A DNA stretch of 64,000 nt from Legionella birminghamensis (GTDB lineage Bacteria; Pseudomonadota; Gammaproteobacteria; Legionellales; Legionellaceae). The DNA lies in NCBI RefSeq assembly GCF_900452515.1, contig NZ_UGNW01000001.1:1426001-1490000 (forward strand). The letters are read 5' to 3'. Under the pieces are notes generated by a model. That model saw nothing but the letters and a program-made list of their open reading frames with translations, had not been told where the DNA came from and did no database searches. Position 1 is the first letter of the stretch, and every line of letters begins with the position of its first letter. This document shows, piece by piece, positions 55,636-64,000 of this stretch. The position numbers and the translations under genes are program-made.

Positions 55636-56298
55636 ATGTCGATGGACCAACTGAATGGTGTCAATTCGATAGGCAGTAATATGAATAATCCGGGCAATAG
55701 TTTGGGACAAAAGGATTTTCTCAAACTGATGGTTGCCCAATTTAAAAACCAGGATCCCACCAGCCCTAAAACGAATGGGGACTTCCTGGCACAGCTTGCT
55801 CAATTCAGTACAAATGACGGGATAGGAAAAATGCAGGAATCAATACAACAATTGGCCAATTCCTTACAATCCAATCAGGCGTTGCAAGCTTCATCCCTGG
55901 TAGGTCGAAAAGTTTTGGTGAATAGTAATATCGTCAAATTATCGACAGAAGGGGAGTCAAAAATTTCAGTTGATCTCCCTGCTCCGGTAGGCAAAATGGT
56001 GGCATCAATTTATTCGGCAAGCGGTGAGTTGATCAGGCAGATTCCGTTGGGACAACACGGCGTTGGCTTGTTCGATTTCAGCTGGGATGGTATGAACCAG
56101 CAGGGCGAGCGCGTTGCAGCGGGCGATTATGCAATCCAGGTGAATGGTATTTTTGACGGTAAGGAAGTCGCTTTAAGAACAATGACTGCTGCTAATGTGG
56201 ATAGCGTGAGTCTGGGGCAAAATGGTGAAGGAGTTAAACTCAATGTGGCCGGATTAGGCTCTGTAACTCTGGATCAGGTAAAACAAATTACTGCCTGA
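55636..56298 (+). CDS. flgD: Flagellar hook-assembly scaffold FlgD
   Basis: FlgD caps the growing hook and guides FlgE assembly. The 220 residues hold the N-terminal motif LGQKDFLKLMVAQFKNQDPT and LAQFS, a FlgD Ig-like/tudor region and FSWDGMNQQGERVAAGDYAI. The ATG at 55636 has AAGGA upstream; an in-frame GTG at 55615 would overlap flgC. Confidence 0.95.
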   Translation: MSMDQLNGVNSIGSNMNNPGNSLGQKDFLKLMVAQFKNQDPTSPKTNGDFLAQLAQFSTNDGIGKMQESIQQLANSLQSNQALQASSLVGRKVLVNSNIVKLSTEGESKISVDLPAPVGKMVASIYSASGELIRQIPLGQHGVGLFDFSWDGMNQQGERVAAGDYAIQVNGIFDGKEVALRTMTAANVDSVSLGQNGEGVKLNVAGLGSVTLDQVKQITA

Positions 56299-56334
56299 CA
56301 GGTAGGATACAGAAAACAATGCAGGAGGCGAATC

Positions 56335-57648
56335 ATGGTGTTTGGGACAGCGATAAGTGGAATCCAGGCTGCTTCAAAAGACTTGGAGGTGACAGGTAAC
56401 AATATTGCCAATGCCTCCACGTATGGATTTAAAAGCTCACGTGCAGAATTTGCGGATGTCTATTCCACAGGGTCTTTTGGCGGCGGACGCTATGCAATTG
56501 GTAATGGCGTAAGGCTCGGACGTGTGCAGCAGATGTTTGGTCAGGGGCAATTTGTATTTAGCAATAATAGTCTGGATCTGGCAATTAACGGTTCAGGCTT
56601 TTTCGTTTTAAATGATCAGGGTTCTAGAGTCTATACAAGGGCGGGTGCATTTGGTGTTAATAATGAAGGTTATATTGTAAACAGCTCCAACCAGCGTCTG
56701 GTTGGATATACTGCGGACAACAATGGAAATATTACGACACTATCTGGAGATTTAAAGGTAGAGACTGCCAACATCAATCCTCAGGCTACCTCAGTGGTAA
56801 CCTCTGGGTTTAATCTGTATGCAAATGCCACACCGCCTGCTGTCGATTGGTCCGGTGGAAGTAATCCTGCGACGGATACCTATAATAATGTCGCATCATC
56901 CACTGTTTATGACAGTTTAGGCAACTCGCATGTGCTGTCGATGTATTTCATCCGCGCCAATGCGGATGCAGTTGCAGGCGATCCCAATGCGGCTTCGCCA
57001 GCGGGAACGGCTAATCAATGGTATATTGCCTTCCAGATTGATAATCAGAATGTGCCTGCCAATGTCGGTCCTCACAACGCTGATAATTTATTCCGGGTAA
57101 ATTTTAATTCAGATGGTTCATTTTCTGGTGTTACAGACACGTCCAATACGCCGCTGGCTAATAATTTTATCTCATTAGGCCTTGCATTAAATAATGGTGC
57201 AAACCCCTTAAGTTTTAATATTGATTTATCGGATACTACCCGGTTTGGCAGCCCATTTGCGGTGCAGGAGAATGTGCAGGATGGATATACAACCGGCAGG
57301 TTGGACGGCCTTGACATCGATGAGGCTGGTATTGTGTACGGACGATATACCAACGGGCAATCGCGTGCCATGGGGCAGGTGCAGTTAGCCAATTTTGCAA
57401 ATCCGGATGGTCTGCAAAATCTTGGGGATACCAACTGGGCAGAAACATCCGGCTCAGGACAGCCGCTTATTGGGGCACCGGGGACGGCCAGTTTAGGCTT
57501 GATTCAGTCGGGGGCTCTTGAAAATTCGAATGTGGATTTAACCAGTGAACTGGTTAACCTGATTACCGCCCAGCGTAATTTTCAGGCTAATGCACAAACG
57601 ATTCGTACCGCTGATGCGCTGGCGCAAACCATTATCAATATTCGTTAA
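56335..57648 (+). CDS. flgE: Flagellar hook protein FlgE
   Basis: The hook subunit, 437 residues. N-terminal SGIQAASKDLEVTGNNIANA and NNSLDLAINGSGFFVLND, and C-terminal NSNVDLTSELVNLITAQRNF, are the conserved ends; the middle is variable as expected for a surface-exposed domain. AGGAGG lies seven bases before the ATG. Confidence 0.95.
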   Translation: MVFGTAISGIQAASKDLEVTGNNIANASTYGFKSSRAEFADVYSTGSFGGGRYAIGNGVRLGRVQQMFGQGQFVFSNNSLDLAINGSGFFVLNDQGSRVYTRAGAFGVNNEGYIVNSSNQRLVGYTADNNGNITTLSGDLKVETANINPQATSVVTSGFNLYANATPPAVDWSGGSNPATDTYNNVASSTVYDSLGNSHVLSMYFIRANADAVAGDPNAASPAGTANQWYIAFQIDNQNVPANVGPHNADNLFRVNFNSDGSFSGVTDTSNTPLANNFISLGLALNNGANPLSFNIDLSDTTRFGSPFAVQENVQDGYTTGRLDGLDIDEAGIVYGRYTNGQSRAMGQVQLANFANPDGLQNLGDTNWAETSGSGQPLIGAPGTASLGLIQSGALENSNVDLTSELVNLITAQRNFQANAQTIRTADALAQTIINIR

Positions 57649-57659
57649 ATGGAGTAGAA

Positions 57660-58397
57660 ATGGATCCGCTTCTTTACAATGCAATGAATGGTGCCATTCA
57701 TACCATGGATCGCCAGACTTTAATCGGTAACAACCTTGCTAATGCTAATACCCCCGGTTTCAAGGCTGATATGGCCCAGGCTAACAGTCTCTACTTTAAT
57801 AAGGAAACTCTGAAAGGCGGTGCACTGGTAGTGGCCGATGTCAATGCCAGTGATTTTACACCGGGGCCTTTAATGACCACCGGACGGGATCTGGACGTTG
57901 CGGTGCAGGGTGAGGGTTGGTTTGCGGTGCAGGACAGTTCAGGAAAAGAAGCTTACACCCGTGCCGGCAGCTTCAAGATCAATGAGAATGGGATGCTGAC
58001 CACATCTCATGGGTTGCCCGTTCTGGGTGATGGCGGTCCGATATCGATTCCGCCTGCCCAGAGCATCGAAATTGGCAGTGACGGCACCATCACGATTGTT
58101 CCACTGGATGGAAAACCGGATGAATTGGCTGTCCTTGACCGCTTAAAGCTGGTAAAGGTTAAAAATGAGGAACTTATCAAGGGCGGGGATGGTCTGATGC
58201 GGCTTCAAAAGGGTGGTATTGCCCCTGCTGATGCTGATATCATGGTGGTTCCGGGCACTTTGGAAGGCAGCAATATTAATCCGGTCAACGAAATGGTTAA
58301 TATGATTGCAGTTGGCAGAGAATTTGATGCGGAAATGCAGATAATTCAGACAGTCAATGAGAACTCCCAGAAATTGGCGCAGATTTTGCAAATTTAG
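57660..58397 (+). CDS. flgF: Flagellar basal-body rod protein FlgF
   Basis: A 245-residue proximal rod protein. Motifs are DRQTLIGNNLANANTPGFKAD at the N-terminus, GRDLDVAVQGEGWFAVQDSS, and SNINPVNEMVNMIAVGREFD near the end. The gene follows flgE after 11 bp. Confidence 0.94.
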   Translation: MDPLLYNAMNGAIHTMDRQTLIGNNLANANTPGFKADMAQANSLYFNKETLKGGALVVADVNASDFTPGPLMTTGRDLDVAVQGEGWFAVQDSSGKEAYTRAGSFKINENGMLTTSHGLPVLGDGGPISIPPAQSIEIGSDGTITIVPLDGKPDELAVLDRLKLVKVKNEELIKGGDGLMRLQKGGIAPADADIMVVPGTLEGSNINPVNEMVNMIAVGREFDAEMQIIQTVNENSQKLAQILQI

Positions 58398-58432
58398 TCC
58401 GGGATAAGTGAACAGGATTTTAAGGAATAGCA

Positions 58433-59218
58433 ATGGAACCTGCACTGTGGGTCAGCAAAACAGGGTTAGAAGCCCAGGATAAAACGATTGCCAACATTGC
58501 CAATAATCTGGCGAACGTCAATACGACTGGCTTTAAAAAAGGCCGCGCTGTTTTTGAAGATTTGATTTACCAGAATCTTCGTCAGGCGGGTGCACAGGCT
58601 ACTCAAAGCACAGAAATTCCCACTGGTATCAATATGGGTACTGGCGTGCGCCTGGCTGCAACCCAAAAAGTATTTACTCAGGGAAGTATACAAAATACTC
58701 AAAACTCACTGGACATTGCTATCCAGGGCCGCGGGTTCATGCAGGTGCTTTTACCGGACGGTACCCAGGCTTATACACGTGACGGCACTCTGCAGATAGA
58801 TTCGCAAGGACAAATCGTTACAGCTGATGGCTATGTGATACAACCGCCGATTACTATCCCTGAGCAAATGATAAGCCTTACCATTGGAACAGATGGTACT
58901 GTCAGTGCCTTAACCGCAGGGAATAATATACCCACCCAGATTGGGCAAATTCAGCTAACCGATTTTATTAATGCTACTGGCTTACAGCCCATTGGGCAAA
59001 ACCTGTTTTTAGAAACACAGGCCAGCGGCCCGGCGCAGACAGATAATCCGGGTAATAATGGCCTTGGCACGCTGCTGCAGGGATCGCTTGAAGCCTCCAA
59101 TGTCAATGTGGTCGAGGAACTGGTCAATATGATTCAGGCCCAACGTGCCTATGAAATTACCGCTAAAGGGATTCAGACTGTAGACAATATGTTGCAGTAC
59201 TTGACGCAAACGGTCTAA
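58433..59218 (+). CDS. flgG: Flagellar distal rod protein FlgG
   Basis: A 261-residue distal rod subunit. It has the typical start ALWVSKTGLEAQDKTIANIA and NLANVNTTGFKKGRAVFEDL, and the C-terminal EASNVNVVEELVNMIQAQRA. These are the best conserved rod sequences in the operon. Confidence 0.96.
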   Translation: MEPALWVSKTGLEAQDKTIANIANNLANVNTTGFKKGRAVFEDLIYQNLRQAGAQATQSTEIPTGINMGTGVRLAATQKVFTQGSIQNTQNSLDIAIQGRGFMQVLLPDGTQAYTRDGTLQIDSQGQIVTADGYVIQPPITIPEQMISLTIGTDGTVSALTAGNNIPTQIGQIQLTDFINATGLQPIGQNLFLETQASGPAQTDNPGNNGLGTLLQGSLEASNVNVVEELVNMIQAQRAYEITAKGIQTVDNMLQYLTQTV

Positions 59219-59232
59219 CGGATTCACATTCG

Positions 59233-59925
59233 ATGGGTATATTACGCATAGTATCAACCGGAGTTTTAATCAGTCTGCTTGCAGGCTGTGAATTGTTTCA
59301 TCCTCCCGTGGCAGGAACTGATCCCGAATATGCGCCTACCTATCCGGTTACACCGGATGTCAAGAAAAGTAAATACATGAGTGGTGCGATTTATAGCGCT
59401 GAAACAGCTTTACCATTATTTGAAACCCCCCGGGCAAGACATGCCGGGGATATCGTGACAGTGTTACTGATTGAAAAAACAGATGCCAAAAAACAGGCCA
59501 CCACCCGACAACGTAAAAATGACAAAATGCAAATTCTAACTGCCAAATTTATGGGAAGGCCTATTGATTTTGGTTCTGGCTACAGTGCCGATTTTGACAT
59601 TAATGCCAAGCGTCAATTTGACGGTGATGGGCAGTCAGTACAGAACAATAAACTGGCAGGCAGCATCTCAGTAACGGTTGCCAAGGTACTGGCGAATGGC
59701 AATATGGTTGTCCAGGGTGAAAAATGGATTCAGATTAATCAGGGTAAAGAATTTGTACGCTTGTCAGGAATTATCAGGCCCCAGGATATTTCACCGAATA
59801 ATGTAATTACCTCCGATCGAATTGCTAACGCAAGGATATACTACGGCGGCACGGGACAAGTGAATAACACTAACGCACAGGGCTGGTTTTCGCGCTTTCT
59901 CTGGGGGCCCTGGTTCCCTGTTTGA
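59233..59925 (+). CDS. flgH: Flagellar L-ring lipoprotein FlgH
   Basis: The outer-membrane L-ring protein, 230 residues. The signal peptide ends in the lipobox SLLAGCELF (Cys19). ARHAGDIVTVLLIEKTDA and MVVQGEKWIQINQGKEFVRL, then SGIIRPQDISPNNVITSDRI, are family hallmarks. Confidence 0.95.
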   Translation: MGILRIVSTGVLISLLAGCELFHPPVAGTDPEYAPTYPVTPDVKKSKYMSGAIYSAETALPLFETPRARHAGDIVTVLLIEKTDAKKQATTRQRKNDKMQILTAKFMGRPIDFGSGYSADFDINAKRQFDGDGQSVQNNKLAGSISVTVAKVLANGNMVVQGEKWIQINQGKEFVRLSGIIRPQDISPNNVITSDRIANARIYYGGTGQVNNTNAQGWFSRFLWGPWFPV

Positions 59926-59972
59926 CGTCATCGGAGTGACGATACTGCCGCTTATTTTAATATGGATAATAC

Positions 59973-61061
59973 ATGCGACGAATTGTTTTAGTCTTCTTAT
60001 TAAGCATTGCCTGCGTTCATGCGGAACGCATCAAGGATGTTGCCACACTGGCAGGCGTACGTACCAACCAGTTGGTAGGCTATGGCTTAATAGTTGGCCT
60101 TGATGGCACAGGTGATAGGGCAGGTACCAAATTTACTGAGCAGAGTTTTGGTAATATGCTGACTCAGTTAGGAATTAATATACCACCCGGGACAAAACTG
60201 AATTCAAAAAATATTGCTGCTGTTATGATTACGGCCAATTTGACCTCTTTTATGAAGAAAGGGCAGACAATTGATGTCAATGTGTCTTCGATTGGCGATT
60301 CCAAAAGCCTGCGTGGGGGCACCTTGCTGCTGACTCCTTTAAAGGGGGCTGACGGACGGGTCTATGCAATGGCCCAGGGTAATATTGTAGTCGTCGGCCT
60401 TAGCGTTACCGGCGAAGACGGCTCGAGTGTCACCGTCAATGTTCCCAGTGGAGGGCGTATTCCTAACGGGGCGACCGTGGAGGTTGATATTCCCAATCCC
60501 TTCTATTTTTCCCGTACCCTGACTTACAATCTGCGCGTGCCGGATTTTACTACGGCAAAACGGATGAGTGATGCCATTAATGAGATGATGGGTCCAGAGA
60601 CCGCCCATCCAGTCGATGCGGCATCAGTTGAAATAACGGCACCGAAGCTGATGTCACAACGCGTTGATTATGTATCTGTTCTGGAAAATATAGAATTTTT
60701 GCCCGGCGAAGCGGAGGCGAAAGTTATTATTAATGCCCGTACCGGCACAGTGGTTATTAATCAACTGGTTAAAGTCAAACCAGCTGCCGTGTCGCATGGT
60801 AACTTGATTGTAACCATCAGTGAGAACCCCTTGGTCAGCCAGCCTAATCCTTTTGCCAATGGAAGAACAGTAGTCACACCCGAAACCCAAATTAATGTGC
60901 AGCAGAAAAACAATCGGGCTTTTGTCTTCACACCCGGAGCCAATTTGCAGGATATTGTGAAGACATTAAATTCCGTAGGTGCGGCTCCCGGCGACATAAT
61001 AGCCATTCTGGAAGCTTTAAAACAAGCTGGGGCACTTAACGCTACATTAATTGTAATCTAA
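59973..61061 (+). CDS. flgI: Flagellar P-ring protein FlgI
   Basis: The periplasmic P-ring protein, 362 residues. A signal peptide (residues 1-17, ending VHA) is followed by [31 protein letters not shown] and [20 protein letters not shown], all typical. The C-terminal [20 protein letters not shown] is also conserved. Confidence 0.96.
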   Translation: MRRIVLVFLLSIACVHAERIKDVATLAGVRTNQLVGYGLIVGLDGTGDRAGTKFTEQSFGNMLTQLGINIPPGTKLNSKNIAAVMITANLTSFMKKGQTIDVNVSSIGDSKSLRGGTLLLTPLKGADGRVYAMAQGNIVVVGLSVTGEDGSSVTVNVPSGGRIPNGATVEVDIPNPFYFSRTLTYNLRVPDFTTAKRMSDAINEMMGPETAHPVDAASVEITAPKLMSQRVDYVSVLENIEFLPGEAEAKVIINARTGTVVINQLVKVKPAAVSHGNLIVTISENPLVSQPNPFANGRTVVTPETQINVQQKNNRAFVFTPGANLQDIVKTLNSVGAAPGDIIAILEALKQAGALNATLIVI

Positions 61062-61090
61062 ATGAAATTGAAGCTTATGAAGCAATAGGT

Positions 61091-61999
61091 ATGGGAAAAA
61101 CAATGACAATAGAAGGCATTGCGATTAGTGATTTTAAGCAATTGAATGATTTGAGATACAAGGCTCAAACCGATAGCAGGCAAGCCTTGCCTGAAGTATC
61201 AAAACAGTTTGAAGCGATATTTTTGCAGTCCATGTTAAAAAGCATGCGCATGAGCCAGCATTTTATCGACGATAATAACCCTTTAAGAGGCCGGCATCAG
61301 GAAACCTTTCAGGAAATGCTCGATGGGCAATACGTAAGCAATATCACCAGTGGACAAAGTATTGGCCTGGCGACCATGCTTGCCCAGCAGCTGGGAAAAA
61401 CCTTAGGCGATGCCCAGGCCAAAACGGATACGGGAGCGATGCAGCCCATTTCAGCTGATCGCTATATTACTGGACTCCATCCTGCTTCTCCATCGACCAG
61501 TCCCGAAAAGGCAGGGACGATCGATGAGTTTGTTAAATCTGTCTGGCCCTATGCGCGCCAGGCTGCAAGCCTAATCGGTCTTGACCCCAAGGTTTTGATG
61601 GCTCAGGCAGCACTTGAAACAGGCTGGGGAAAACACATTATCAAAGATGCAAATGGATTAAGCAGCAATAATTTATTTAATATAAAAGGGGCGGGCAGTG
61701 ATCAGGAGAACTCAGTCGAAGTGAGTACGACTGAATATATCGCCAACACCCCTATTAAAATGAATGCGTCCTTTAAACGTTATGCTACGCCCGGCCATAG
61801 TTTCAGCGATTATATCAGCTTGATTAAAGGGAACAGCCGCTATGAGGCCGCTCTGGCTAATACAGCAAATCCTGAACGGTATATCAATGAATTACACCAG
61901 GCTGGCTATGCAACAGATCCCTCCTATGCTTCCAAGATTTTATCAATATATAATGGAGGTGAGTTGCAGCAGGCTTTGGAAAGGAATGGCTGTGTATAA
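61091..61999 (+). CDS. flgJ: Flagellar rod cap/peptidoglycan hydrolase FlgJ
   Basis: A 302-residue two-domain protein. The N-terminal rod-scaffold part (about 25-110) holds SKQFEAIFLQSMLKSMRMS. The C-terminal part (about 150-300) is a glucosaminidase with the probable catalytic Glu in AALETGWGKHII and NNLFNIKG. It opens the peptidoglycan for the rod. A second ATG lies four codons downstream. Confidence 0.95.
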   Translation: MGKTMTIEGIAISDFKQLNDLRYKAQTDSRQALPEVSKQFEAIFLQSMLKSMRMSQHFIDDNNPLRGRHQETFQEMLDGQYVSNITSGQSIGLATMLAQQLGKTLGDAQAKTDTGAMQPISADRYITGLHPASPSTSPEKAGTIDEFVKSVWPYARQAASLIGLDPKVLMAQAALETGWGKHIIKDANGLSSNNLFNIKGAGSDQENSVEVSTTEYIANTPIKMNASFKRYATPGHSFSDYISLIKGNSRYEAALANTANPERYINELHQAGYATDPSYASKILSIYNGGELQQALERNGCV

Positions 62000-62026
62000 A
62001 ATAACTGTCAAAAGGAGGAAGACAGC

Positions 62027-63976
62027 ATGGCAAATATTTTAAATATAGCGACCTCCGGGCTTTTGGCGTTTCAGCGTGGTCTGGATTTGACTGCCAATAA
62101 TATTTCAAATTCCCGAACCCCGGGATATACACGTCAAATGCTGCTTTTAAAAAGCTTGCCTTCTCAGCGATTTGCTGGTTCATTTATAGGTGCAGGTGTA
62201 AGCCCCGCCGATATAAAGCGTAATAGTGACCGTTTCGCAACTCAGCAAGTACGTGAAACCCTGACCAATAAGGCGCAATACGATATCTTCTACGAACAGG
62301 CCTCTCAAATTGACAAGCTGCTTTCCCAGGATGGCAGCAGTATTTCAAGCACCCTGCAAAACTTTTTCAATGCCTTGGGACAGCTTAATGAATCGCCCGA
62401 TAATGCCGCTTCGAGAGGTGTTGCTTTCAACCAAAGCCAGTTATTAGTCGATCAATTCAGAACAATGCAGCTTCGTCTGGATGAATATCAACACAATAAC
62501 AGCCAGCAATTGCAGGAAGCTGTGAATCAGGTGAACCGCCTAACTGCCGATATTGCCCAATTGAACGAAAAGATAAGTGTGACGGGAAGCGCGCCGGAAT
62601 TACTGGATAACCGCGATGAGCTATTGCGCCAGCTTGCACAATATACGGATGTCATTGTGGTTGATGAAGGGAATGCTGGTATTAGTGTTGCAATCGGGAG
62701 TGGAGAGCTATTGGTCAATGGAACCAACCATCGTAATCTCGCAGTGATTCCCGGGTTGAATGGTCAGAGCGGTTCCCGTCTGGCCATTGAAAATGGAATG
62801 GCTGCGATTGATGTGACTAATAATCTCCATTCAGGAATGATTGGCGGATTGCTGGATTATGAAGAAAATGTCTTGAAGCAGGCCAGTGAACTGCTTGGTC
62901 AAATGGCAATTGGCCTGGCAACCCAGTTTAATCAGCAGCAAAGACTGGGTATGGATATGAATAATGCGATCGGTAAAAATGTATTTACTGATTTTAATAA
63001 TGCGAGCAGCCAGACAGGCCGCTCGTTTCCTTCATCCAATAATACCGGCACCGGGGTATTGTCTGTGAGCTTGTCAGATATTTCCCAATTAAAATTAAGC
63101 GACTATGAACTGTTTGTCACTGACACTGGAACAAATGAAGTACGTATATTAAGAAAATCCGATGGTCAGTCCATGATTATGAATCTGACCAGCGCACCCC
63201 CTGCACCTCCGGCAGGACAATTGTCCATTGACGGCATGACGATTACTGTAGATAACCTGGGTAATATGGCTAATGGCGATCGCTATTATATCAATCCCAC
63301 GAAAGGCGCTGCAGGTCAGCTCGCTTTAGCTATCAGCGATCCTAAGGATTTTGCCCTGGCTGCTCCGGTTCGTGTTCAGGCGGCAATGGGAAACTCTGGA
63401 CAGGGACGCGCTCAACTTGGGGATATAATCGATACCAGCAGCGTCAATAAAGACTTTCGTATCGAATTTATTTCAGATACTCAGTATAACCTTCTGAATC
63501 TGACAGACTCAGTCAGCAGCGGTCCTTTCAGTTTTACTCCGAACTCAGACAACCTGGTTCAAATACCAGATTCCTTGAATCCATCCTATTCAATTATTCT
63601 TTCTGGTAACCCGGTTGCCGGAGATCAATTCAATGCTTCTTATAATACGAATGGTTTTGGCGATAACCGTAATGGTTTGAAGCTTGCAGCTATACAAAAA
63701 GAGACGATGTTTGAAGGCGGAACGGAAACACTGTCCGATCGGTATGCCAATCTTTTGGCACAGATAGGCAGTAAAACCAATCAGGCTAAATTAAGAGGGG
63801 AAGCGGCCGATATATTGCATAAGCAGGCACTTGATTTCAGAGACAGTAAAAGTGCAGTAAATCTGGATGAGGAAGCAGCAAATCTTATCCAATTCGAACA
63901 GGCTTATCAGGCGGCCAGTAAATTGCTTTCGGTAGCCAGTGAAATGATGGATGTCTTATTTGCAGCAATGAGGTAG
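62027..63976 (+). CDS. flgK: Flagellar hook-filament junction protein FlgK (HAP1)
   Basis: The first hook-associated protein, 649 residues. It starts NILNIATSGLLAFQRGLDLT and NNISNSRTPGYTRQ, has a long variable middle, and ends VNLDEEAANLIQFEQAYQAA and SEMMDVLFAAMR. AGGAGG lies upstream of the ATG. It is followed three bases later by flgL. Confidence 0.95.
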   Translation: MANILNIATSGLLAFQRGLDLTANNISNSRTPGYTRQMLLLKSLPSQRFAGSFIGAGVSPADIKRNSDRFATQQVRETLTNKAQYDIFYEQASQIDKLLSQDGSSISSTLQNFFNALGQLNESPDNAASRGVAFNQSQLLVDQFRTMQLRLDEYQHNNSQQLQEAVNQVNRLTADIAQLNEKISVTGSAPELLDNRDELLRQLAQYTDVIVVDEGNAGISVAIGSGELLVNGTNHRNLAVIPGLNGQSGSRLAIENGMAAIDVTNNLHSGMIGGLLDYEENVLKQASELLGQMAIGLATQFNQQQRLGMDMNNAIGKNVFTDFNNASSQTGRSFPSSNNTGTGVLSVSLSDISQLKLSDYELFVTDTGTNEVRILRKSDGQSMIMNLTSAPPAPPAGQLSIDGMTITVDNLGNMANGDRYYINPTKGAAGQLALAISDPKDFALAAPVRVQAAMGNSGQGRAQLGDIIDTSSVNKDFRIEFISDTQYNLLNLTDSVSSGPFSFTPNSDNLVQIPDSLNPSYSIILSGNPVAGDQFNASYNTNGFGDNRNGLKLAAIQKETMFEGGTETLSDRYANLLAQIGSKTNQAKLRGEAADILHKQALDFRDSKSAVNLDEEAANLIQFEQAYQAASKLLSVASEMMDVLFAAMR

Positions 63977-63979
63977 GTC

Positions 63980-64000
63980 ATGCGCATATCAACGAATCAA
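63980..64000 (+). CDS. flgL: Start of flgL, hook-filament junction protein (cut by window edge)
   Basis: Only seven codons are visible (MRISTNQ), after GAGGTAGG upstream. MRIST is the usual FlgL start and flgL normally follows flgK, so the call rests on both. Confidence 0.8.

Overview
The window looks like a chromosomal segment of a flagellated Legionella or close relative (Legionellaceae). The support is: a contiguous Entner-Doudoroff/glucose cluster ending in a secreted GH15 glucoamylase (zwf-pgl-edd-glk-eda-sugar transporter-gamA), an order I recall from L. pneumophila; a site matching the Legionella PmrA consensus in front of an effector-like gene; several large hypothetical proteins of the kind common in Legionella; and many short dispersed repeats. 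Species assignment is inference; no rRNA or tRNA genes were seen.

Layout. 1-3.9 kb: the 5' part of a sugar porter (minus strand, running off the left edge), then a DUF3311 protein and a sodium:solute symporter split by a GC-rich palindromic repeat, then a small membrane protein. 4.0-7.3 kb: a secreted hypothetical protein and, divergent from it, a probable zinc-dependent deaminase behind a PmrA-type box, followed by an unknown protein. 7.5-15.9 kb: glucose uptake and oxidation through the Entner-Doudoroff route, convergent with the glucoamylase. 16.1-22.1 kb: four minus-strand genes (secreted beta-propeller, outer-membrane barrel, CHASE2 adenylate/guanylate cyclase, FecR-domain protein) that may form one envelope-linked cyclic-nucleotide system. 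22.4-25.3 kb: a Sel1-repeat protein, then a palindromic repeat interrupted by an IS10-type insertion sequence and followed by a 24-bp tandem array.

25.3-33 kb: an HPF/cold-shock fusion, small secreted and acidic proteins, an SDR-DoxX protein, and a 1028-residue protein with two HEPN-type RNxxxH motifs. 33-39 kb: a complete tripartite RND efflux operon. 39-49 kb: a His-rich protein, a Na+/Ca2+ exchanger, an MFS exporter, asmA-mutY, two unknown genes, a third palindromic repeat, a HtrA-type protease and pyrE. 49-54.7 kb: a cold-shock protein, an SDR, a HAD-like candidate effector, an LplT-like transporter and hemF. 54.7-64 kb: the flagellar basal-body/hook operon flgBCDEFGHIJK and the first codons of flgL, behind a near-consensus sigma-54 promoter.

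The least ordinary items are the PmrA-box deaminase, the double-HEPN protein, the propeller/barrel/cyclase/FecR cluster, and a family of GC-rich inverted-repeat elements at three loci, one of them carrying a datable IS insertion. All calls come from reading the sequence; no database search was run.
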